The notes: generated from the sequence alone by a model not told the origin. Counted from the first letter of the stretch, positions 26,488-35,815 are shown. The stretch: DNA of 64,000 nt from Fictibacillus aquaticus (GCF_002245695.1 NZ_NOII01000002.1:461387-525386); one strand, 5' to 3'. Program-made: numbers and translations.

Positions 26488-27669
26488 TTATTTTGAAATG
26501 ACAGAAATGGAGACGCCTCTCTGTTCTTTCTGCTGCAGCTTGTTTAGAACGGCAATGATGAGGAAGCCGCCGACAGAAAGAATACCGAAAAATAAGTACG
26601 TCGAAAAAATAGAATACGAATCGATAAGCATTCCTCCCACAAGTGTGCAGAACCATGATCCTACACCGTTTCCGATCGCTGTGTAGAGAGCAACAGCTGT
26701 CGCTCGTGTTTCTGGAGGGGTATGGTTACGAAGGAACTCCATTGCAGCAGGGATGAAAAGACCCACACTGAAACCTTGAACGATCGTTGTCGCCATAACA
26801 ACTGCAAGAGAAGGCTCAAAAAAATAGAACGTCCAACGCGCAGCTGACAATGCGGATGCGAACATCATGATGTGCACGATTCCCCACTTCTTTATCGCTC
26901 CGCCGGCAAATTTCATGAAAGGAGCTTCACTGCCCGCTGAAAGGAGAAAAGCGATACCGACCCCTGTAAGAGTTCCGCCGATTTCCTGGATATAAAATCC
27001 GAAATAAAAATTATTTGCAAAAATCGGACCGAACACGAGAAACACAGCAAGCAGGAAAAGAACGAATGGCGGCATCCTTACAAGCTGCTTGATACCCGCA
27101 CTCAGATTGCCTTGAAGCGGCTGATTTTCACCAGGCATTTTTCTGACGAGAAAAAGCGAAAGAAACAGTGCACTGGCAAATACATAAAAAATTGAAGTTA
27201 ACGCTGTAGCTTCTGACAGCTTTCCGACGATTAAAACTGAGACAGCGAACCCTATTGCCCCGTACAGTCGATAGTTGCCATACTCCCTGCCCGTCCGATG
27301 AACATAATTAAGCAGGATACTGTCAGACACAGGCACGATCGCACTTTGGAAAAAGGAAAAAACAACGAGCAGCAAGATCAGCATAGCATATTCATGAAGC
27401 AGCATAACGACCAGCCCAAAGGACGCCGTCAGCAGCAAGCTGATGCCGAGTATAAGCCTTGGCCGCTGTGTGTAATCCGTAATTACACCCCAAAGAGGCT
27501 GTGCGAAAATCATCACGACAGGACTGATCGACAGCAAGGTGCCGATCTGCGTTCCAGAAAGTCCAGCATCTTTAAAATAAACGCCAAGCAGCGGAAAAAG
27601 GCTGCCGAACGAGAAAAAAATAAGCAAATAATACAGTTTCATATTTAAGGACGTTCCTCTGATTTCCAC
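26488..27669 (-). CDS. MFS transporter (MFS_1-like, YwbF type)
   Basis: 393 residues with twelve predicted TM helices. The N-terminal half has GVYFKDAGLSGTQIG and WGVITDYTQRPR (the MFS loop 2-3 motif). It resembles the LacY-like proton-symport or efflux group with unknown substrate. The start is GTG, with AAGGGA about 9 bases upstream; an internal ATG nine codons later is an alternative. It lies between the convergent terminator and pepV with the same direction and a 37-base gap, possibly one transcript. Confidence 0.8.
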   Translation of the reverse strand: MEIRGTSLNMKLYYLLIFFSFGSLFPLLGVYFKDAGLSGTQIGTLLSISPVVMIFAQPLWGVITDYTQRPRLILGISLLLTASFGLVVMLLHEYAMLILLLVVFSFFQSAIVPVSDSILLNYVHRTGREYGNYRLYGAIGFAVSVLIVGKLSEATALTSIFYVFASALFLSLFLVRKMPGENQPLQGNLSAGIKQLVRMPPFVLFLLAVFLVFGPIFANNFYFGFYIQEIGGTLTGVGIAFLLSAGSEAPFMKFAGGAIKKWGIVHIMMFASALSAARWTFYFFEPSLAVVMATTIVQGFSVGLFIPAAMEFLRNHTPPETRATAVALYTAIGNGVGSWFCTLVGGMLIDSYSIFSTYLFFGILSVGGFLIIAVLNKLQQKEQRGVSISVISK

Positions 27670-27706
27670 GATGTTGCTGTCCCTTCTCTCTTAAGAAATG
27701 AACCGG

Positions 27707-29116
27707 TTATTTTGCCAGTTCGTAAATCGCCTGTGCGTAAATCGCTGCTGCTTGGAATAAGTCATCGACAAACATGTGCTCATCCTTCTGATGGGCTACA
27801 TCTTTTCTGCCTGGGAATAGTGCACCGAACGCCACACCTGCTTTTAGCGAGCGGGCGTAAGTTCCTCCCCCAATCGCGATCAATTCTCCTTCCTTGCCTG
27901 TCTGCTCTTCGTAAACTTTCTTCAGCGTCTGAACCAATACATGGCTTTCTTCTACATAATTGGGCGCTTTGTTTTCTTTAACAAACACGTTCCATCCATC
28001 TTCTTTCACATTGTTCTTCAGCTTCTCAATCGTCTTTTCGCCTTTATGTGTCACTGGAAACCGGATATTTAAGCCTACTTTAGCTTCTTTGTCGTGATTA
28101 TATTCCATCATTCCCGGATTGACAGTAAGCTTACCGCTCGCTTCATCTTCTTCATCTATCCCAAGCTTCATCCCGTAATGATCTTCTGAAAGACCTTCTG
28201 AAACAAGCTGAATGAATACAGCTCCGCTGCCGGACACAACATATTTTGATAAGAATCGGGCAAGCTTTGTACCTGCATTGACACCTTGTTCAGGGGTGCT
28301 TCCGTGTGCAGAGACACCTTCGAGCCGGAGCTTGACTGTACCACCTTCAGAACTGCCGTTCCCTTGCAGGTTTTCTTCCTTTAAGAAAGCGGAGAATGCT
28401 TGCAGTACACTTTCTGCATCTTCCGTCTGAATGGAAGCATCAGCTGCATCTGGCACCATATTTAAACGCCTGCCTGATGAAAATGACAGTAACAAGCTGC
28501 CGTCACTAACTTCCGCTGCTTCAGCTTGAAGCGAAAGCATCACATCAATAATTCCCTTTTCTGCATTAATAATTGGAAAGTCGGCGTCAGGGGCAAATCC
28601 CATAGACGGCATTTCTTCATGTTTGAAATAATGATCGACGCATCTCCAGTCGCTTTCTTCATCGGCTCCAATAATCAGCCTTACTCTTTTTGACAGAGGC
28701 AGCTTCAACTCCTGAATTATTTTCATCCCGTAAAAGGCAGCCATTGTAGGTCCTTTATCGTCGATCGCTCCTCGGGCAAAAATCTTTCCTTCTTTTACTT
28801 CTCCCCCGAACGGATCAACTGACCAGCCGTCACCCTCTGGCACGACATCTATATGGCATAGAACACCGATAAGGTCATCTCCCTCCCCAATTTCAAGATG
28901 TCCCGCATAGCCATCAAGGTTCTTCACTTTCATTCCGCTCGAACTGCCGAGGTCTAAAAGAAAATCAAGCGCTTCTTTTACTTTAGTTCCAAATGGGGCG
29001 CCTTCGACTGCGTTCTCCTCGTCTAGGATACTTTTGATCTGCAGCATCTTTTTCGTATCATGCAGCAGATCCTCTTGGCGTTTATTGACTTCATCTTTCC
29101 AATTCACGTTTTGCAT
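27707..29116 (-). CDS. pepV: Dipeptidase PepV (M20 family)
   Basis: 469-residue zinc dipeptidase. Metal ligands occur in VLCHIDVVPEGDGW, GAIDDKGPTMAAF, IGADEESDW and APDADFPI, with the C-terminal GGTYARSLKAGVAFGALFPG and DVAHQKDEHM. It hydrolyses a broad range of dipeptides in the cytoplasm. Length and motif order match PepV (B. subtilis YtjP). An AAGGAG-like SD precedes the ATG. The candidate small RNA begins about 110 bases upstream on the opposite strand. Confidence 0.95.
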   Translation of the reverse strand: MQNVNWKDEVNKRQEDLLHDTKKMLQIKSILDEENAVEGAPFGTKVKEALDFLLDLGSSSGMKVKNLDGYAGHLEIGEGDDLIGVLCHIDVVPEGDGWSVDPFGGEVKEGKIFARGAIDDKGPTMAAFYGMKIIQELKLPLSKRVRLIIGADEESDWRCVDHYFKHEEMPSMGFAPDADFPIINAEKGIIDVMLSLQAEAAEVSDGSLLLSFSSGRRLNMVPDAADASIQTEDAESVLQAFSAFLKEENLQGNGSSEGGTVKLRLEGVSAHGSTPEQGVNAGTKLARFLSKYVVSGSGAVFIQLVSEGLSEDHYGMKLGIDEEDEASGKLTVNPGMMEYNHDKEAKVGLNIRFPVTHKGEKTIEKLKNNVKEDGWNVFVKENKAPNYVEESHVLVQTLKKVYEEQTGKEGELIAIGGGTYARSLKAGVAFGALFPGRKDVAHQKDEHMFVDDLFQAAAIYAQAIYELAK

Positions 29117-29222
29117 TGTTTATCTCCTTCCGTATCCGGCAAACAGTATATGTAAATTCCCTTCCTATTCTACATGAAAGTGCTTGCTGCGCAAAACCCC
29201 TATCACAACCTATAGATAAAAC

Positions 29223-29251
29223 TTGCAAAAAATTCGCCTATATTGTATAAT
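29223..29251 (+). promoter_or_regulatory. Consensus sigma-A promoter of the candidate RNA
   Basis: TTGCAA (29223-29228), a 17-base spacer and TATAAT (29246-29251). The transcript should begin near 29258. Confidence 0.8.
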
Positions 29252-29257
29252 ACCCCT

Positions 29258-29418
29258 TAAATAGGAGGTGTGGGGATACGGGGGCTAAAGTTTCACGTAC
29301 AATTGTATGCACTAAAGCTGCGTTGCCGTTTCACTCATTCCAATCAGACATCACGTTTTATATCAGACAGGCCTGCGCAGCGGAGAATTCTTTAAACGAA
29401 TCTTCGCTTTTTGTGTTT
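29258..29418 (+). ncRNA. Candidate small RNA or attenuated leader upstream of ytzE
   Basis: About 150-160 nt between a consensus promoter and an intrinsic terminator at 29380-29412. The 5' part has a full AGGAGG (29263-29268) in a G-rich stretch, but no ATG, GTG or TTG at usable spacing. A frame in phase with the ATA at 29276 is open for 39 codons and ends inside the terminator. It could be an independent small RNA, a regulated ytzE leader, or encode a peptide with an odd start. I do not recognise it as RsaE, FsrA, SR1, 6S or CsfG. Confidence 0.6.
29380..29418 (+). terminator. Intrinsic terminator of the candidate RNA
   Basis: GCGGAGAATTC-TTTAAAC-GAATCTTCGC with one bulge, then TTTTTGTGTTTT. 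It is 100 bases before ytzE. Confidence 0.75.
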
Positions 29419-29520
29419 TCAGAAAACTTAACATGTTTGTAAAATGGCTTTCATACTTATTTCACAATTGATGAGTAAGATAGTGTTAAGCATTTTAATA
29501 CAATCAATAAGGAGTGGTTT

Positions 29521-29740
29521 TTTGAGTCCTTCAACTGACAGGATGCTGAATCGTGTAAAAGCAATGTATCTTTTTATTCGCAAGAATGGAACAGTCACAA
29601 CACGAGAATTAGTTGAAGAATTTGGAACAACACAACGGACCATCCAGAGAGATTTAAACGTGCTCGCCTATAACAAGCTTGTCAATAGCCCTGGAAGAGG
29701 ACTATGGGAAGCTACGGCTAAGAAAGTAAAAGTTTCTTAA
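29521..29740 (+). CDS. ytzE: DeoR-type helix-turn-helix regulator YtzE
   Basis: 72-residue protein consisting only of a DeoR-like winged helix: VTTRELVEEFGTTQRTIQRD is the helix-turn-helix (about residues 24-43), with no effector domain. It matches B. subtilis YtzE across its length. The start is TTG at 29521 after AAGGAGTGG; the longer frame from 29444 lacks an SD. Target genes unknown. Whether it is cotranscribed with the RNA upstream depends on readthrough of that terminator. Confidence 0.88.
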
Positions 29741-29759
29741 CAAAAAAAAACCGATAATA

Positions 29760-29790
29760 AAATCCCAGCCTGATTGGCTGGGATTTCTTT
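29760..29790. terminator. Bidirectional terminator between ytzE and the PRC-barrel gene
   Basis: AAATCCCAGCC-TGATT-GGCTGGGATTT followed by CTTTT, between convergent genes. Confidence 0.88.
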
Positions 29791-29802
29791 TGGATATAAT
29801 GT

Positions 29803-30417
29803 TTACTTCTCCTGCATCAAAGCTTCTGGTTCAGATTGAAGTCTCCACTCACCTCTGCTCCAGTCAGGCCGGCCTTCGAGATGAATCGTTTTCGTTCCGT
29901 CTCCCATTAACTGTTTCCAAAATCCGCCGGTAATCTCCCATCCTTCAATCTTGCCTGTTTCAGGATTTAAGTAGCCATCGGAGATTTGCCCCAATTCTCT
30001 GCCGTCCGGATGAATTACAGTCAGTTCTTTATAGCTCTTCCAAGAAACGCAGTTATCATTTTCTGATTTTTGCCTTTCGTTGCCGTGATAAATAAGTTTG
30101 TCTTCTGTAATTCCATCTACTTCAGGCCAAGGAATATAATACGTATCCTTATTAGAAGCAGCTGATTCTTGATGACTCATCATTCCAGGCGAAGGAACAT
30201 TTGATGTATTCATGCCTGCAACCCAAGTGCTTGCTTTGTTCATGTATCCGTCATCACGCGGGTTAGTCTGATCAACCGCGATGGTCTGAACATGGTAAAC
30301 AATGTAGCCGATCCTGTTATCATCTTCCCTGAAAAGCACATCATTTACTTTATGTTCTGTCTTGCCAAGGGACAATTGTTCAATCTTTTTTCCGATCAGT
30401 TCAGAAATTTTGAGCAT
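29803..30417 (-). CDS. PRC-barrel-like protein of unknown function
   Basis: 204 residues with two beta-barrel-like halves. The first (about 1-50) starts LKISELIGKKIEQL, and the second (about 120-190) has VIHPDGRELGQISDGYLNPETG, both of PRC-barrel style. The long loop between them is rich in Ser, Asn and Met. No signal peptide or TM helix. PRC barrels occur in RimM and in photosynthetic and sporulation proteins; none of these roles can be chosen here. AAAGGAGG precedes the ATG. Confidence 0.6.
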   Translation of the reverse strand: MLKISELIGKKIEQLSLGKTEHKVNDVLFREDDNRIGYIVYHVQTIAVDQTNPRDDGYMNKASTWVAGMNTSNVPSPGMMSHQESAASNKDTYYIPWPEVDGITEDKLIYHGNERQKSENDNCVSWKSYKELTVIHPDGRELGQISDGYLNPETGKIEGWEITGGFWKQLMGDGTKTIHLEGRPDWSRGEWRLQSEPEALMQEK

Positions 30418-30455
30418 GGGATTCTGCCTCCTTTTTAAAGGTGAATACCCTTTCT

Positions 30456-31184
30456 TTAGTGCTCAGAAACACCGCTTGCTAACAAGCTCTCTAATTCTGC
30501 CTTGGTCAATTCTCTGTATTCTCCTGGTTCAAGTATCGGATCAAGATCAACTCTTCCCATCTTCATGCGTTTTAAATAGGTTACTTCTTTCCCTCTAGAT
30601 AAGAACATCCTTTTAACTTGATGAAACTTTCCTTCAGAAATGGTTAAGTTAATTTTTGACCGTTCTCCAGATACTTCAAGAATCTCCAGAACAGCAGGTT
30701 TTGTCACATAGCCGTCATCCAATTCTACACCGCATGAAAAAGCCTCAGCATCTTTTCCTGTAACGGCTCCATCAATCTCCGCATAATATTTTTTCGGTAC
30801 ATGTTTTTTCGGAGAAAGCAAGGAATGTGAAAGCTGCCCGTCATTCGTCAAAAGAAGCAGCCCTTCAGTATCGATATCCAGCCTTCCTACAGGAAACGGC
30901 TTGAATGATTGAAAGTATTCATCTATCAGATCGATAACCGTTTCATGAAAATTATCTTCTGTGGCGGAAATGACCCCGTCTGGTTTATTCATCATCAAAT
31001 AAATAAATTCACGGTAAACAATTTCCTCACCATGAACCGCTACCTTATCTTCTCCCGGAACTGCCTGTTTTTTGCCGTCTTTTACGGCGGTTCCGTTGAT
31101 TGTAACGGCGCCGCTTTTTATGAGCTGCTTCACATCTTTTCTAGAACCGAACCCTGAATTAGACAGCCATTTATCAAGTCTCAT
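30456..31184 (-). CDS. 16S rRNA pseudouridine(516)-type synthase (RsuA family)
   Basis: 242 residues. An N-terminal S4 RNA-binding domain (MRLDKWLSNSGFGSRKD) is followed by the RsuA catalytic domain with the aspartate in PVGRLDIDTEGLLLLTN and the closing GKFHQVKRMF. B. subtilis has a matching gene (ytzG, as I recall) beside ytgP. Target U516 of 16S rRNA is inferred from the family; a 23S target (RluE/RluF-like) is possible. The start has AGGTG upstream. Confidence 0.88.
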   Translation of the reverse strand: MRLDKWLSNSGFGSRKDVKQLIKSGAVTINGTAVKDGKKQAVPGEDKVAVHGEEIVYREFIYLMMNKPDGVISATEDNFHETVIDLIDEYFQSFKPFPVGRLDIDTEGLLLLTNDGQLSHSLLSPKKHVPKKYYAEIDGAVTGKDAEAFSCGVELDDGYVTKPAVLEILEVSGERSKINLTISEGKFHQVKRMFLSRGKEVTYLKRMKMGRVDLDPILEPGEYRELTKAELESLLASGVSEH

Positions 31185-31284
31185 CTCTTACACCTCTTGA
31201 ATGTATATATTTACCTATATTTTTTCTAAATATTTGATTTATCTATATATAAACGGGTATTTTAGTACTATAGGAGGAATCGCA

Positions 31285-31722
31285 ATGAAGAAAAAAATCG
31301 GCCTGCTGGCAACTGCACGAAAAAAATTGCCGCACCCGGCTGAAGCGAAGGACCTATACATAAGCCCGCTTTTTCAGAAATCCCTGAGCTATGCCGAGGA
31401 AAGTTATGATGATTATTTTTTTTACAGCGCCAAGCATGGGCTGCTGTCAAAAAAACAGTTTATCGAACCTTACAACGTAACAATTAAAGCTTTTACTCCA
31501 AACGAAAAAAGGGCATGGGCCGCAAAAGTCATTAAGAAGCTTCAAGAATTTGCTCCTCCCCGAACATCAGAGATTCATCTTCATGGAGGCTGGGTGTACC
31601 GTGAGTTTCTTGAGCCTGAGCTCAAAGAAGCAGGCTACACTTATGAAGTGCCTTTAGAAGGTTACAGTATAGGAAAACAGCTTAAATGGTATGATGAACA
31701 GCATTCAGCAAAGAAAAAGTGA
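31285..31722 (+). CDS. DUF6884-like protein
   Basis: 145 residues, soluble. It begins KKIGLLATARKKLPHPAEAK, then has DLYISPLF and YFFYSAKHGLL, the pattern of a conserved family (DUF6884) whose activity I do not know. Members often read as base- or nucleotide-binding enzymes, but this is unproven. ATG at 31285 has AGGAGG 7 bases upstream; the AT-rich frame before it is not coding. Confidence 0.7.
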   Translation: MKKKIGLLATARKKLPHPAEAKDLYISPLFQKSLSYAEESYDDYFFYSAKHGLLSKKQFIEPYNVTIKAFTPNEKRAWAAKVIKKLQEFAPPRTSEIHLHGGWVYREFLEPELKEAGYTYEVPLEGYSIGKQLKWYDEQHSAKKK

Positions 31723-31752
31723 GAAGGCCGGAATCCCGGCCTTCTTGTTTTT
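31722..31752. terminator. Terminator between the DUF6884 gene and ytgP
   Basis: AGAAGGCCGG-AATC-CCGGCCTTCT then TTGTTTTTT, between convergent genes. Confidence 0.88.
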
Positions 31753-31760
31753 TGCCAGCA

Positions 31761-33401
31761 TTACGAGTGCTGCTTTTCTTTTCGTCTTTTCCTGCTTAAA
31801 AAAGAAATTTTGTCACCAAGAATGATAGTCAGAAGACCCGATCGATAGCTTAGGTACAAGTAAACGGCCCCTCCAACAAGAATTCCAGCGGCAAGTGTGA
31901 TGATTGTCTCAAAACGGCTGTAATCTGCTCCATACATTGACTCGAGTCCGAATTTTACAAGATACGCGGAAGCAGCCATTAAAGCTGCGAAAATCGACAT
32001 GAGGACCGATCGTCTAAATACCCACTTGTATGAAAACTCTCCATACTTTTTTATAATGTAAAGATTAAACACAAACGATACACCGAAGCCTATATTTGTT
32101 GCGATAATAGAGCCTATCCCCTCGAAAAGACCGAGCAGCGGTGCGTTAAGAAGAACCTTTATTCCAAAGCCGAGCATCAAGCTGACAAACGCAAATTTTT
32201 GTTTGTTCAGTCCTTGCATGATCGCTGCAGTGACAGAGAAAAGAGCAAACAGGATAGCCGTAGGCGCGTACCATTCCAGGAAATGTCCGCCGAATTCCAT
32301 TCCTTTAGTGCCAAACAGAGCGCCATAAGAAGGCACGCCCAGTACGGAAAGACCAATCGCTGCAGGAACCGTCAAAAACAGCACCATCTGAAACGTCTGT
32401 GTGATCTGCTTGTTCAGTGCGTCTTTGTTTTTTTGTACATATGACTGCGTGATGATTGGAATCAGTGTCAATGCCAGCGCAGTTGCAAGGGACACAGGAA
32501 TCATGACAAGCTTATGGACGATCTGGGTAATAATCGCGAATACTGATTCGGCTTTAGGCTGTGTATATCCTGCTTTTTCTATTAAAACATTGACGATTGT
32601 AAATTGGTCCACCATCTGATAGAGCGGGATTGCAAGCCCTACAGCGACAAAAGGAATCGCGTATGCGACCGTCTCCTTATACATGGCTGCAAGAGAAACG
32701 TTTGACTTCGTTTTGTTCTCGGCATACATCTTCTTCAAATGAGGGCTTCTTTTTTTCCAATACCATAGCAGTACGATTAGCCCGCCGATAGCCCCGAGTG
32801 TGGCTGCAAACGTGGCAAGCCCAACTGCCTGAGTAATTGTGCCGTGAAGTACGTTCATGATGACCCAAGCACCGATCAGGATAAAAATAATTCGGACGAT
32901 TTGTTCCACGACCTGTGAAACAGCAGTTGGCCCCATCGATTGAAACCCTTGAAAATAGCCCCTGATCAGACTCATGGATGGTACGATAATGAGAGCCGTG
33001 CTGACCATCCTTATGACAAAGATGATGTCTTGCAGCGAGTTACCGTTCTCACCGTGCTTTACGATAATCTTTTCAGCGAGAAACGGGGCACTGCTGTATA
33101 GAAGCAAGAAGGCGGCTGTTCCAGTAATCGTCATGATCAGCAAGCCGGATTTTAACAGCCTTCTCCCTGTTTCATAATCTCCGAGAGCATTATACTTGGA
33201 CACAAATTTTGAAACAGCAAGCGGAATGCCCATTGTCGAGATGCTCAGCAATATGGTATACGGGTTATATGCATATCCATAAAGAGCAATCCCCCGCTCA
33301 TGAACAAGCGCTGTAAACGGGATAATATAAATCAGGCCGATAAACTTTGAAAAAAAAGTTGCGGCGGTTAAAATCAATGTTCCTCTCAATAAACGAGACA
33401 T
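31761..33401 (-). CDS. murJ: Lipid II flippase MurJ (YtgP type, MATE-like fold)
   Basis: 546 residues with about 14 TM helices of the MviN/SpoVB group. The N-terminal part contains FFSKFIGLIYIIPF, SKFVSKYNALGDYETGRRL and RGYFQGFQSMGPTAVSQVVEQ, typical of YtgP. In B. subtilis YtgP is the MurJ that moves lipid II across the membrane, partly redundant with Amj. Related SpoVB and YkvU cannot be fully separated by eye, but the neighbours (rsuA-like gene and ytfP) favour YtgP. GGAG precedes the ATG. Confidence 0.88.
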   Translation of the reverse strand: MSRLLRGTLILTAATFFSKFIGLIYIIPFTALVHERGIALYGYAYNPYTILLSISTMGIPLAVSKFVSKYNALGDYETGRRLLKSGLLIMTITGTAAFLLLYSSAPFLAEKIIVKHGENGNSLQDIIFVIRMVSTALIIVPSMSLIRGYFQGFQSMGPTAVSQVVEQIVRIIFILIGAWVIMNVLHGTITQAVGLATFAATLGAIGGLIVLLWYWKKRSPHLKKMYAENKTKSNVSLAAMYKETVAYAIPFVAVGLAIPLYQMVDQFTIVNVLIEKAGYTQPKAESVFAIITQIVHKLVMIPVSLATALALTLIPIITQSYVQKNKDALNKQITQTFQMVLFLTVPAAIGLSVLGVPSYGALFGTKGMEFGGHFLEWYAPTAILFALFSVTAAIMQGLNKQKFAFVSLMLGFGIKVLLNAPLLGLFEGIGSIIATNIGFGVSFVFNLYIIKKYGEFSYKWVFRRSVLMSIFAALMAASAYLVKFGLESMYGADYSRFETIITLAAGILVGGAVYLYLSYRSGLLTIILGDKISFLSRKRRKEKQHS

Positions 33402-33581
33402 TCTTTCATCTCCTACTTCACTTCGTTAAACAATATTAGTATTGTATCACAATCATCCGTAAGCAAACCTGTTTTTTCACCGCTGTGGAGTATGGTGGTT
33501 ATTTGTTTAAGGTTCACGACATTTTCTTGAATTTGTGCTATCTTTGTATTGCTTATCATAGATGAAAGTTGGGATTAAATC

Positions 33582-34850
33582 ATGAATTATGATTGTATCA
33601 TCATCGGCGGCGGGCCTTCTGGACTGATGGCAAGCGTTGCTGCTGCTTCAGCCGGTGCGAATGTGCTGCTGCTCGATAAAGGAGATCAGCTCGGACGCAA
33701 GCTCGCCATTTCGGGAGGCGGCCGCTGCAACGTGACAAACCGGCTGCCTGTTGATGAAATTATTAAGCATATTCCCGGGAACGGTAGATTTCTATACAGT
33801 GCATTTTCTATTTTTAACAATGAAAATATTATCTCGTTCTTCGAAGAGCTTGGAATCAAGCTGAAAGAGGAAGACAACGGCAGAATGTTCCCTGTCAGCA
33901 ATAAGGCAAAGGATGTTGTCAATGCTCTGCTTGGCAAGATTAAGTCACTTGGCATCACGATCCGGACGAACGCCCCGGTCAAAACCGTTCATTATAAAGA
34001 TGGTTCAGTTGAAAGTGTCGAGCTGCGAAGCGGTGATATCTTAAAGACCAAGTCGGTCGTAATCGCGTCTGGAGGAAAGTCAGTTCCCCATACCGGTTCG
34101 ACAGGAGACGGCTATGCATGGGCGGAAAAAGCAGGACATACTATCACCGAGCTTTATCCGACAGAAGTCCCTATCGTGTCTCATGAAGATTTTATTAAAT
34201 CGAAGGAAATGCAGGGCCTGGCGCTTCGGGACATTGAGCTTTCTGTCTGGAACCCTAAAGGAAAGCTCATAAAAGCGCACAAAGGCGACATGCTGTTCAC
34301 CCACTTCGGCATATCAGGACCGGCAGTGCTGCGGTGCAGCCAATATGTTGTAAAGGCACTTAAAAAGTTCAGCACCGGGACAATTGAAATGCGCATAGAC
34401 AGCCACCCGGAATGGAACGAAGAAAAGCTTTTTCAGCACGTTTCTTCCATGCTCGCTGAAGAGCCAAAAAAAGCCGTTAAGAATATATTAAAAAATTTAT
34501 TGCCCGAACGGTATTTGCTGTTCTTGCTACAGCGGGCAGAACTCGATCCATCAACTGCTGTAGACCAGCTTTCCAAAAACACGATACGAAATTTTGTACA
34601 GCTTTTAAAGTCCTTTTCATTCTCTGTACACGGCACATTGTCGATCGAAAAGGCATTCGTTACAGGAGGCGGCATTTCCATCAAAGAAGTGGATCCAAAG
34701 TCTATGGCGTCAAAAATGATGCAAGGACTTTATTTTTGCGGTGAAGTACTCGATTTGCACGGCTATACAGGCGGGTACAACATTACCGTCGCATTTGTAA
34801 CAGGTCATCTGGCCGGCACAAACGCTGCCCATCACGCCAGCTATCAGTAA
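33582..34850 (+). CDS. ytfP: HI0933-family flavoprotein YtfP
   Basis: 422-residue FAD-dependent oxidoreductase. The dinucleotide fold is [14 protein letters not shown] and the FAD contact is [16 protein letters not shown]. The central domain has [16 protein letters not shown], and the closing motif is [18 protein letters not shown]. The physiological substrate is unknown to me. It is divergent from ytgP, as in B. subtilis. A weak SD (GTTGGGA) precedes the ATG, and an AT-rich promoter region lies between. Confidence 0.9.
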   Translation: MNYDCIIIGGGPSGLMASVAAASAGANVLLLDKGDQLGRKLAISGGGRCNVTNRLPVDEIIKHIPGNGRFLYSAFSIFNNENIISFFEELGIKLKEEDNGRMFPVSNKAKDVVNALLGKIKSLGITIRTNAPVKTVHYKDGSVESVELRSGDILKTKSVVIASGGKSVPHTGSTGDGYAWAEKAGHTITELYPTEVPIVSHEDFIKSKEMQGLALRDIELSVWNPKGKLIKAHKGDMLFTHFGISGPAVLRCSQYVVKALKKFSTGTIEMRIDSHPEWNEEKLFQHVSSMLAEEPKKAVKNILKNLLPERYLLFLLQRAELDPSTAVDQLSKNTIRNFVQLLKSFSFSVHGTLSIEKAFVTGGGISIKEVDPKSMASKMMQGLYFCGEVLDLHGYTGGYNITVAFVTGHLAGTNAAHHASYQ

Positions 34851-34853
34851 GAA

Positions 34854-34890
34854 AAAGAAGGACCGTCTAAGATGAGAGCGGTCCTTCTTT
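34854..34890. terminator. Terminator between ytfP and cse60
   Basis: AAAGAAGGACCG and CGGTCCTTCTTT, convergent position. It overlaps the end region of cse60. Confidence 0.85.
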
Positions 34891-35080
34891 ACGTCTTGCG
34901 ATATATGATCATGGCTGAGTATGAAAATATGGCGTCTTCCTCTTCCTCCCCATTGTCACTTATCGCGACTTGATATTGGATTTCTTTAATACTTCCTTCT
35001 GGCAAAGCAGCGAGAAATTCGTTCATTTCGGTCTCGAGATCTTCTTCATGCTCTTCGTCAAACAGCTTTACCTGCAGCAT
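34889..35080 (-). CDS. cse60: Sporulation protein Cse60
   Basis: 63-residue acidic protein with the family pattern QVKLFDEEHEEDLE at the start, a central IKEIQYQVAISD and the ending YSAMIIYRK. In B. subtilis cse60 is a sigma-E-controlled mother-cell gene of unknown role, and its presence marks an endospore former. GGAGGC is 6 bases before the ATG. I could not find a clear sigma-E promoter upstream. Confidence 0.85.
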   Translation of the reverse strand: MLQVKLFDEEHEEDLETEMNEFLAALPEGSIKEIQYQVAISDNGEEEEDAIFSYSAMIIYRKT

Positions 35081-35261
35081 CTATTCGCCTCCATATGAAT
35101 GGTTTTCATATACATTCGGAAACGCGCTGCCATTTCCTTTTGCGGTTTAGCACATCTTCTGTCTGGTTTGCACTTGTTTTGTCGTCATGCTATACGGTTT
35201 TCTTATCAGTAAAATCTGTTTATGCTTCATGATAGTTTCAATTTTAAAAAGTTTGTATACG

Positions 35262-35752
35262 CAAACTTAACTTTGTTGCTATAAGAACTCAGAGAAGCGG
35301 TTGATCTCCGTTTCAGGCGCACGCTTTCCGCGGGGCGTGGCGAAAAGCACGGGTTGGCTCGTTAAGCCCCGACAAGCAAAAGGGAAAGGGGCCGGTAAGT
35401 CGGTCTTTGACTTATTGGACACTTGCCCTTTTGACCTCGAGGGGCTAGCCGTTTTCTGCTGGACAAGTGAGCCCCTTTGCCGCTGCGCGCCCTAAAGGGT
35501 CTCACCTGTCCCACTCGTCCCGCTGGATAAGGAAGGCTGCGCAGCAAGACATCGCACGAAGAAAATGCGATTTTCATTTTCGAGGAGACGGCACCTTACA
35601 CTCCGATCAACTTTATCAATGATGGATTCAAGATGATTAAGCAAACATATTAAAAAAAATCATCCACGAAGAGCGGAAACTTGTCCTTATCGTTTATGTG
35701 TTGAATTTTACAAAGGCGACTCCGCTGACCTATTAACAAAACAAACCGTTCA
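35262..35752 (-). repeat. Modular intergenic repeat, copy D (core 35300-35611, full form, inverted)
   Basis: 312-bp core with all three modules: the left GAAAATG/CATTTTC hairpin (near 35570), hairpin 1 (35461-35510) and hairpin 2 (about 35345-35460). The reversed core starts GTTGATCGGAGTG at 35611 and ends GGAGATCAAC at 35300. The outer flanks TGAACGGTTTGTTTTGTTAATA (ending at 35752) and CTCTGAGTTCTTATAGCAACAAAG are shared with other copies. It fills most of the 735-base gap between cse60 and the GGDEF-EAL gene. Nothing else is seen in 35081-35261. Confidence 0.93.
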
Positions 35753-35774
35753 AATGGAACAATCTTTAAAAATT

Positions 35775-35811
35775 AAAAAACTGTCCCTCCGGCAGGAGGA
35801 ACAGTTTTTTT
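35775..35811 (-). terminator. Terminator of the GGDEF-EAL gene
   Basis: AAAAAACTGTCCCTCC-GGC-AGGAGGAACAGTTTTTTT, just past the minus-strand stop. Confidence 0.88.
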
Positions 35812-35815
35812 CTAA

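Noticed and set aside
35081..35140. Sigma-E promoter for cse60
   Set aside because: A CATATG-like -10 occurs but overlaps the SD, and no matching -35 lies at the right distance.
35362..35577. Open frame with RVGQVRPFRARSGKGAHLSS, also found at 22547-22747 and 63667-63972
   Set aside because: The shared peptide is a by-product of the repeat cores. Copies A and B break it, it has no SD or constant start, and base changes follow hairpin pairing rather than codon position.
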